DNA of 9,783 nt, from positions 1 to 9,783 of the forward strand of contig JAFXEA010000111.1 in assembly GCA_017521065.1 (NCBI GenBank), given 5' to 3'. The position numbers and the translations under genes are program-made. Shown piece by piece: positions 1 through 5,390 of the stretch. The stretch's first letter is position 1. Every line of letters starts with the position of its first letter. This DNA is from Kiritimatiellia bacterium. Its GTDB lineage: Bacteria > Verrucomicrobiota > Kiritimatiellia > RFP12 > UBA1067. The notes beneath the pieces are model-generated. The model was not told the origin of the DNA and searched no databases. It saw nothing but the letters and a program-made list of their open reading frames with translations.

Positions 1-1170
1 CATCTCTTTGTCGCATTCCATCACTATCCGATTGTATCCTCCTTCGGGCGGAACGCTTATCACCCGTCCTTTCATCCGTATCGCTCTGCCGTGGTATTTA
101 GTCTGGAACGCCGGCTCTCCCGCCTCGGTCATGGTTAGATTTCGCACGGTGACGTCTACCGGAGGTTCATCGGAGCGTTTCTGCCCGGTATCATTGAACG
201 GTCTCCATATTCCCCGTGAGAGATTGAGACGGTACAGATCCGTTTCCGGTCGTCCCGCGACTTCGACAAAGTCTCCGTATTTCGGTGGATTGCCGTCCAT
301 CAGATCCACGCGGACTATGGAATCGTCGGCGGTACGAAGCAGTATCCTGTCTCCATTCCAGACAGCGATGACTTCCCCGGTTGTACGCCTCCTTCCGACG
401 GTGTTCAGATTCGGCAGTGCGGAGTGAGATATTTCATTTAAGTCTGGAATGTCGAACGGGTTCGTCGGAGCCGGTTTTGTGACGATGAAATCGCTCCATC
501 CCGTTGCGTATATCGTATTCCCGATCATTCTTCTCATTCCGCGATTGCGTGTGTATATGCCGACTGCTGTCGCTTCCGAACCGATAAGTCTCTGAATGTC
601 ATCCTCTTTGTCATGATTGTCCATCAGACATACAAATATGCTTTCCTGACCGTGTTGCAGTTGAATGTAATCCCAGGCTCTGTCGATCTCATCGCGGAAT
701 GCATCGCGTACCGTTCCCTTTACTTTCACCAGCCGGTTGTCGTATTTCCCGTTGCGAATATCGGTCCAGTCGATGTCGACCGGGGGTGACTGTGGCTTGT
801 GTGAAATGATTTCAATCCGTTCAATCTCCGCATATATGAAATTTGTCTGCAGTTGCCGCTGTGTGCGTCCCTGCGCTCTTATTATGTCGCCTTGTCTTAT
901 CTGAGGGAAACGGCGTTGCTGATTTCGCTTGAATAACGTGCTGCCGCTTGAGTCCTCCGCTACAAATGCCTGGGTCGATGTCTTTACCGGGGAGGTTACT
1001 GTCGCGGTGATGTCGAACGATACGCCCGCTTCGGCAATGCCGTCGGTCATTTGGGCGAGTGTGGCTACGGTTCGGATTACCGCGCCGGTTTCTGTTGGGG
1101 CATGAGAGGCTGCCGACGCTGGAGTCGGCATAGAAGCGAACATTTGAAAAATGACAGCGATTAATAACAT
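1..1170 (-). CDS. Partial secreted/anchored protein with OB-fold-like repeats; probable N-terminal sensor region of a histidine-kinase-type protein
   Basis: The minus strand is open for exactly 390 codons from an ATG at 1170 to the window edge, so the C-terminus is missing. Residues 1-20 form a short hydrophobic export signal ending near PASA. After it come repeated beta-rich units of about 75-90 residues with the pattern strand, V-x-G-x-V, then G-D/E-x-V-x-x-x-G: about 48-125 (GDIIRAQGR), 143-230 (LVKVKGTVRD), 255-325 (TGEVIAVW, GDFVEVAGRPETDLY) and a fourth starting near 358 (AIRMKGRVISV). Similar OB-like tandem units precede the membrane and kinase domains of many Verrucomicrobia sensor histidine kinases. 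The kinase part lies outside the window, so that role is inferred. Upstream in-frame TGA and TAA stops lie close to the start, but there is no Shine-Dalgarno sequence, so a start at residue 10 or a CTG just upstream remains possible. It is divergent from the 1301 gene. Confidence 0.72.
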   Translation of the reverse strand, partial: MLLIAVIFQMFASMPTPASAASHAPTETGAVIRTVATLAQMTDGIAEAGVSFDITATVTSPVKTSTQAFVAEDSSGSTLFKRNQQRRFPQIRQGDIIRAQGRTQRQLQTNFIYAEIERIEIISHKPQSPPVDIDWTDIRNGKYDNRLVKVKGTVRDAFRDEIDRAWDYIQLQHGQESIFVCLMDNHDKEDDIQRLIGSEATAVGIYTRNRGMRRMIGNTIYATGWSDFIVTKPAPTNPFDIPDLNEISHSALPNLNTVGRRRTTGEVIAVWNGDRILLRTADDSIVRVDLMDGNPPKYGDFVEVAGRPETDLYRLNLSRGIWRPFNDTGQKRSDEPPVDVTVRNLTMTEAGEPAFQTKYHGRAIRMKGRVISVPPEGGYNRIVMECDKEM

Positions 1171-1192
1171 TTGCAGGATAGTTTATCATATC

Positions 1193-1221
1193 TTAACTAT
1201 ATGTATGTAGCCCCCTATAAT
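1193..1221 (+). promoter_or_regulatory. Candidate sigma70-type promoter for the 1301-7949 gene run
   Basis: TTAACT at 1193-1198 (four of six matches to TTGACA) is followed by a 17-base spacer and a perfect TATAAT at 1216-1221. This would start transcription near 1228, giving a leader of about 70 nt before the ATG at 1301. The -10 box is flanked directly by C5 and G6 runs. Assigned by pattern only; a second, weaker candidate is TATATT at 1252-1257. Confidence 0.5.
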
Positions 1222-1228
1222 TGGGGGG
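1211..1228. repeat. Inverted repeat C5-TATAATT-G6 in the divergent intergenic region
   Basis: CCCCC (1211-1215) and GGGGGG (1223-1228) can form five G:C pairs around a 7-base loop, TATAATT, which contains the -10 hexamer. In DNA this may be an operator-like dyad or a small cruciform. If transcribed from an upstream start it would be an RNA hairpin. No U-tract follows, so it is not a typical terminator. Confidence 0.5.
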
Positions 1229-1300
1229 TGTTCAATAGGCGTGCGAAGTAGTATATTGAGAGACGTTTTTAAGAAGCATTAAATTAAGGAGGATTGACTT

Positions 1301-3058
1301 ATGAGGGTAAAAAACATATTTAACGGGGGTATGGCGTTTTGTGCTGTTCTGACTTGTTTGATATGGTGCAATGAGTGCGCAGCAAGGGAACTGTCCACAA
1401 ATGAACTGGCGGCGCTTGTCGCTGCGGATCTTTCGCATTCGGTACGTCCCGGCGGCGGGGTGGACGATAAGGTTTTCTGGAACAAGAACAGCTTGAATTT
1501 CATGTATCCTCCGGCCTTCGATTTTGCTTTCGTGGAGGGTGCTAAGACGTACAGGTTTACAGTGACCGATGGTAATCTCGATGAACATGTGTTTATAGCC
1601 GCGCAGCCGAGTTCGGATCTCTCGCCGGTGTGGAGCGCCGTTCCTGTCGGATATGTGCGCGTGCGCGTTGAGGGGCTGAACGCTAAAGAGGAGGTTGTCG
1701 GGCTCGCCGGAAAGCGGCGCTTCTGGAAGAGTGCACCCTATGAGCCTGGCTCCTATCCTCCGAAACCCTATTCGTATAAGGAGTGTATAACCCGTTATTA
1801 CAAGACCCTTTTTGCGCACACGAACACGCAGCATTTTCTTAAGTTCGGCCGTCCCGACGGATATACGGATCTGCTCAACATCTATCCTGCAAAGATGAAT
1901 TCGGCGCTGATCCGCGGCATGATCCGGTTCGCGAAGATCGATCCCTCGCACAGGGATGGCGCCATGAAGGTGGCCCGCAACGCCGCTGACTATACGCTCT
2001 CCATATCCCAGTCTGCAGATGCGCCTCTTGCCTATTTCCCTCCTACATACTTCAAGATGGAAGGGCAGAAGAGCAATTTCGCTTCGGTGAAGTATGCCGG
2101 ACAGAATATGCTCACGTATCCGGCCTCAATGGCTATGGCGTATCTTGATCTTTACGCAGCCGTCGGTGACGGGAAGTATCTCGATGCCGCCGTGAACATC
2201 GCGAAGACTTATGAAAAGCTTCAGCTGGAAAACGGCACATGGTACATAAAGATGTGGGAGAAAGACGGCAGACCGGTCATCGAGGGCGACGGGAATAATC
2301 CAGTCAAACTCATTCCGACGGGAATCTGCCGTTTTATGGAGCGGCTTTCGCGTGAAGCCAAGGATAATCGATGGCGGAACATTGCAGATAAGGCATTCGG
2401 ATATATTGAGGCGGGCCCTCTTAAAACATATGATTTCGCTCCTCAGTTCGAAGATACAATACCTTCTGCCCACCACCGGGATCTTACATCGGCGATGCCT
2501 TTGGAAATTGCAAGATATCTCTTGAAGCGCTTTCCCGACAATCCCGCCCGAAGAGCTGAGGCCCGCGAACTGATTCGATGGGTTGAGGATCAGTTTGTGT
2601 GTTGGCGCAAGCCGTGCCGTGCGGACGGCAGAGGCATTATCAGTGAACCCTGGCATGGGTTCAATCCTGTGTGGAGTCCCGTGTGCCCGATGGACGATAT
2701 GAGTTATAAACACTACAGAAACTGGGAGGACTCATTTGATGAATGGATAGATGTTCCCGGAGTTCGTGAAAAATACCGTTGGCAGGTGATGATCAACAGT
2801 CTGGTGACCTCGACGGCCTGTGCCTATCTTGACCTGTATAAGCTCGAAGGGGACAAGTTATCGTTGGCGAAGGCGAAAACCTTGGGCGATTCCATTGTCA
2901 AGGTTCAGGCGATGGGCCCGGACGGCGAGATAGCGACGCACTGGGTGATGAGGGATGTTCTGAAAGGTGTTCACTGCACCGAAAACTGGACCAACTGCGG
3001 TGTTGGAGCCGCTATAGGTTTAGAGGAACTCGCACAGAAGCTTGAAGAGAATCTCTGA
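1301..3058 (+). CDS. Secreted alpha/alpha-toroid (six-hairpin-like) carbohydrate-active-type protein with N-terminal beta-sandwich domain
   Basis: The product is 585 residues. The start is fixed by a strong AAGGAGG at 1286-1292, 8 bases before the ATG. Residues 1-28 are a signal peptide (basic MRVK, hydrophobic core, cut near ECAA). Residues about 65-143 form a fibronectin-III/Ig-like beta sandwich (FAFVEGAKTYRFTVT onward). From about 155 to 585 the protein is helical with repeated hairpins, for example YPASMAMAYLDLYAAVGDGKYLDAA from 273, echoed near the C-terminus by TSTACAYLDLYKLEGDKLSLAKA. This layout is typical of (alpha/alpha)6-barrel glycosidases, epimerases and lyases. Conserved-looking polar/aromatic patches are NGTWYIKMW (from 311) and HCTENWTNCG (558-567). 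I cannot assign a CAZy family or substrate, and the catalytic role is inferred from fold only. It is the first gene of the plus-strand run. Confidence 0.8.
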   Translation: MRVKNIFNGGMAFCAVLTCLIWCNECAARELSTNELAALVAADLSHSVRPGGGVDDKVFWNKNSLNFMYPPAFDFAFVEGAKTYRFTVTDGNLDEHVFIAAQPSSDLSPVWSAVPVGYVRVRVEGLNAKEEVVGLAGKRRFWKSAPYEPGSYPPKPYSYKECITRYYKTLFAHTNTQHFLKFGRPDGYTDLLNIYPAKMNSALIRGMIRFAKIDPSHRDGAMKVARNAADYTLSISQSADAPLAYFPPTYFKMEGQKSNFASVKYAGQNMLTYPASMAMAYLDLYAAVGDGKYLDAAVNIAKTYEKLQLENGTWYIKMWEKDGRPVIEGDGNNPVKLIPTGICRFMERLSREAKDNRWRNIADKAFGYIEAGPLKTYDFAPQFEDTIPSAHHRDLTSAMPLEIARYLLKRFPDNPARRAEARELIRWVEDQFVCWRKPCRADGRGIISEPWHGFNPVWSPVCPMDDMSYKHYRNWEDSFDEWIDVPGVREKYRWQVMINSLVTSTACAYLDLYKLEGDKLSLAKAKTLGDSIVKVQAMGPDGEIATHWVMRDVLKGVHCTENWTNCGVGAAIGLEELAQKLEENL

Positions 3059-3082
3059 GTGCGAAATGTTATGCGAGACGGC

Positions 3083-3283
3083 ATGAGCAAAATCAGATCT
3101 TTTGCGGTTGGGACAATCGTAGCGCTATCGCTTGTCCTGACGGGTTGGTTCGGACGTGAAGCGGTTGGCTTCAAGGAGGTAAAGGAGGCTCCGCGACCGC
3201 CGGAGCCGCCGTCCGTAGCGGTCGTCACCGTCACCAATGCGCTCTTCAATCCCTCGGCGGTTATGCCGCATGTGCGTTGTTGA
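3083..3283 (+). CDS. Small membrane-anchored protein, or truncated remnant resembling the N-terminus of an RND-efflux periplasmic adaptor
   Basis: The frame is open from a GTG at 3059 that abuts the previous stop codon. I prefer the ATG at 3083 because MSKIRSFAVG then gives a normal basic N-terminus before a hydrophobic segment (about residues 10-24, VGTIVALSLVLTGWF). This is followed by a proline-rich linker (APRPPEPPSV) and a strand-like VAVVTVTNALFNPSA before an abrupt stop, 66 residues in all. Membrane anchor, proline linker and V-V-T-V strand followed by N-P is how membrane-fusion (HlyD/AcrA-type) adaptors begin, but the biotin/lipoyl and hairpin domains are absent. It is therefore either a decayed gene or a genuine small anchored protein. 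The Shine-Dalgarno sequence is weak. The next gene has its own ribosome site 58 bases on. The resemblance is from memory and not strong. Confidence 0.4.
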   Translation: MSKIRSFAVGTIVALSLVLTGWFGREAVGFKEVKEAPRPPEPPSVAVVTVTNALFNPSAVMPHVRC

Positions 3284-3330
3284 GTGGGTTTTTGGCGGCT
3301 ACGCCAAGATCAGTCGTACAAACAGAAAGA

Positions 3331-3336
3331 AAGGAG
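3331..3336 (+). promoter_or_regulatory. Ribosome binding site that sets the start at 3342
   Basis: AAGGAG lies 5 bases before the ATG at 3342. It rules out the longer in-frame start at 3237, whose first 35 residues are not signal-like and overlap the preceding frame, and leaves a protein that begins with a clean signal peptide. Confidence 0.75.
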
Positions 3337-3341
3337 AGTCT

Positions 3342-4067
3342 ATGAGAGTTAGATGTTTTGCCACATCTGTGGCGTTGACGGTAACCACAGCGGTTGGTGC
3401 CGTAGCATATGGCTCTGAAATCACCGCTACGGGTGATCCCGTTGCCGTTGATCTTCGAACCGCCGGTGTCATGGGGGTCGTCGACACCGCAAAAATCAGA
3501 TTTAGTCCTAAATGGATTGATGCCAACGCTTCCGTGAGAATCGAGGCGGTGAGCGGTGGAGTTACCAATGTGATAAAAACGGGCGGCTCTGGCGAGGAGG
3601 GGCTTCTTTCCTGGTCTTGTCCCGAAGGCGGCGGACCTGTCTATAAACTTTTGATGTGGACGCTCAGCGACGGCACCGTGATCGGCGAGCCGCTGACGAG
3701 AACCGTTTCTTTCGGTATCGAGTCTGAAGGGAAAATCGCTGCTGTCGACACCTGTGCGGATTCCCTTAAGACGGCTGTGGCGTCCGGCGGCAAGGTGATG
3801 CTTGCCTATTCAACCGCCTGGAAGGAAGATACGTCATCTGTCGAAATAGGGGCGATACAGCTTTCCGGCAAAAGTGGCCCGGAGATCGGTACCAATGTCG
3901 TTTTCTCCGCTCTCGCAGACGCCGAAGGTTTGACTGAACTGTGCGGTATCGGGCCTGGATATTGGAAGCTGGTTTGTCTGGCGAAGGATTCGTCAGGTGA
4001 GACGCTTCTTGAATATCAGACAGACGTGTTTAAGCGCAGGTGCGGTTTTATGTTGCGCATACGGTAA
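3342..4067 (+). CDS. Secreted protein of two tandem related Ig-like (beta-sandwich) domains
   Basis: The product is 241 residues and begins with a signal peptide of about 25 residues (MRVRCFATSVALTVTTAVG, cut near AYG). Two domains of roughly 100 residues follow, and they look like a duplication: FSPKWIDANASVRIEAV in the first matches YSTAWKEDTSSVEIGAI in the second, and YKLLMWTLSDGTVIG matches WKLVCLAKDSSGETLLE. This beta-rich, serine/threonine/glycine-rich character is typical of adhesive or glycan-binding surface modules, but no catalytic motif is visible and the family has no name I can give. It ends in a basic tail, FKRRCGFMLRIR, which is unusual for an exported protein and could be a sorting or membrane-contact tail. 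It lies 32 bases before the FGE-like gene, so the two are probably co-translated and may act together. Confidence 0.7.
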   Translation: MRVRCFATSVALTVTTAVGAVAYGSEITATGDPVAVDLRTAGVMGVVDTAKIRFSPKWIDANASVRIEAVSGGVTNVIKTGGSGEEGLLSWSCPEGGGPVYKLLMWTLSDGTVIGEPLTRTVSFGIESEGKIAAVDTCADSLKTAVASGGKVMLAYSTAWKEDTSSVEIGAIQLSGKSGPEIGTNVVFSALADAEGLTELCGIGPGYWKLVCLAKDSSGETLLEYQTDVFKRRCGFMLRIR

Positions 4068-4099
4068 ACAATCAAAAAGGAATCGAAAGGAACAACCTC

Positions 4100-5374
4100 A
4101 TGAATACTTCAGCAAAAAGTGTACTGTTCTCCATCGCGGCCGGCCTTGTGCTGTCCGCCTCCGCCGCCGCTACGATATCCGTCGATGCGGTCAATCAAAG
4201 ATGGCCGTGGAACAACCTGGTGGATGTCGATTTCACGATATCGGGCAGCGAGTCGAGTATGGCCTACCGGATTGAACTTTCCGCGACCTACAACAATGGG
4301 GCGAACAAGGTGTACGCAAATTCTTACCTGACCGAGCCGGTTGTGGAGGGAGACGGACAGAAGCGTGTCACCTGGAATCTTGGTGATGACTGCCCCGAGC
4401 TCAAGAGCGACGATTTTACGGTGTCCGTGACGGCTACGCCGCTGACTGACAATACAATTCCCGTTTATATGGTTATCGATCTTTCATCGGGCCCGCAGTC
4501 GAAAAAATACCCTGTCCGATACACGACGAAAGCACCTGACTTGAGTGACGACAAGTGCCGTACCACGGAGATGTGGCTTCGCCGCATAAAGGCTGGCACC
4601 GAATTCACCATGGGAGGCACGTTAGCAGGAGTTACCACACTTCCTTCGTCAAAGCAAATGAAGTTGACCCAAGACTTCTATATGGCCATATTCGAGACTA
4701 CGCAGCAGCAATGGGCGATGGTGTATAATAATGAATGGCCGTCATTTTATTCAAATGAAACATATCGTGCCACCCGCCCGGTCGAGAGTATTACCAAAGG
4801 CACAGTTCGTGGCAGGCTTTATTATTGCCCATGGCCTCAAAATAGTGAAGCCAATCCAGGAACATTCGTGAAGAAAATGCAAGACCGTACAGGATTGGCG
4901 ACATTTGATCTGCCGACTGCCGCGCAATGGGAGTATGCGGCTCTCGGTGGTGCTGCTTCCGGTTCGTATGGTAGTTATAACCTTTCAGGAGGAATTTCAC
5001 AGAGTACGATGATAAATTTTGCCCGTTGCACACAGAATGGTGGTGGAATGGCAGATGGTGACATAGGAATATCGGAAATAAATGGAGATAAAACCGGGAC
5101 TATGACGGTTGGGCATTACAAGCCTAACGATTATGGGCTTTATGACATGTTGGGGAATGTCTCCGAGATGGTTCTTGACCGCTATTCAAGTAATTGGCCG
5201 GATAATGTGCCGGAAAGCGATTATAAGGGGCCTGAAGCGGGGTATGATAATACGACAAAGGGAACGCCGTATAGCAACGGTGCTAGTTATCAGACTCTTC
5301 GTTATCATAATAAGTTGGGTGATACGTCTTCCGATAAGTCTGTCGGTGCTCGTTTCTGCGTTACGCTTGATTGA
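4100..5374 (+). CDS. Secreted Ig-like plus degenerate FGE/SUMF1-fold protein
   Basis: The product is 424 residues. I chose the ATG at 4100 (AAAGGA about 9 bases upstream) over an in-frame ATG at 4040 because MNTSAKSVLFSIAAGLVLSA is a good signal peptide. Residues about 25-140 are an Ig-like domain (RWPWNNLVDVDFTISG, RVTWNLGDDCP). From about 157 the C-terminal part follows the FGE-sulfatase/C-type-lectin pattern in order: RRIKAGTEFTMGG (ending at 173), FYMAIFETTQQQW, LPTAAQWEYAAL (from 271), YGLYDMLGNVSEMVLD (345-360) and the terminal GARFCVTLD. The RGGSW segment and catalytic cysteine pair of true formylglycine-generating enzymes are not visible: the GNV-W-E-W signature reads GNVSEM and the region before the C-terminus reads SNGASYQ. 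It is therefore probably a binding fold, not a sulfatase activator. Its C-terminal two thirds are notably AT-richer than the gene's own start. Confidence 0.82.
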   Translation: MNTSAKSVLFSIAAGLVLSASAAATISVDAVNQRWPWNNLVDVDFTISGSESSMAYRIELSATYNNGANKVYANSYLTEPVVEGDGQKRVTWNLGDDCPELKSDDFTVSVTATPLTDNTIPVYMVIDLSSGPQSKKYPVRYTTKAPDLSDDKCRTTEMWLRRIKAGTEFTMGGTLAGVTTLPSSKQMKLTQDFYMAIFETTQQQWAMVYNNEWPSFYSNETYRATRPVESITKGTVRGRLYYCPWPQNSEANPGTFVKKMQDRTGLATFDLPTAAQWEYAALGGAASGSYGSYNLSGGISQSTMINFARCTQNGGGMADGDIGISEINGDKTGTMTVGHYKPNDYGLYDMLGNVSEMVLDRYSSNWPDNVPESDYKGPEAGYDNTTKGTPYSNGASYQTLRYHNKLGDTSSDKSVGARFCVTLD

Positions 5375-5390
5375 AGAAGATGTGCTTTAA

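Noticed and set aside
8..427. Plus-strand 139-codon frame
   Set aside because: It lies opposite the continuous minus-strand protein, has no ribosome site or signal, and its arginine/serine/proline-rich composition is typical of an antisense shadow.
821..1189. Minus-strand 122-codon frame
   Set aside because: It overlaps the real minus-strand frame in another phase; its composition is unlike a folded protein, while the 1170 frame has a signal peptide and repeat structure.
1211..1228. Intrinsic terminator
   Set aside because: The stem is only 5 bp, no T-tract follows, and it lies between divergent genes where no transcript needs to end.
1366..1371. GTGCAA half-site in the second gene, as at 9501
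   Set aside because: A single unpaired 6-mer inside coding sequence; no inverted partner at the matching distance, so probably chance.
1232..1951. Minus-strand 239-codon frame
   Set aside because: Antisense to the start and promoter of the 1301 gene, which has a strong ribosome site and signal peptide.
4568..5374. Diversity-generating retroelement target
   Set aside because: The FGE/C-type-lectin fold fits, but the window has no reverse transcriptase, no template repeat resembling the 3' end, and no run of AAY codons in the last 40 residues.
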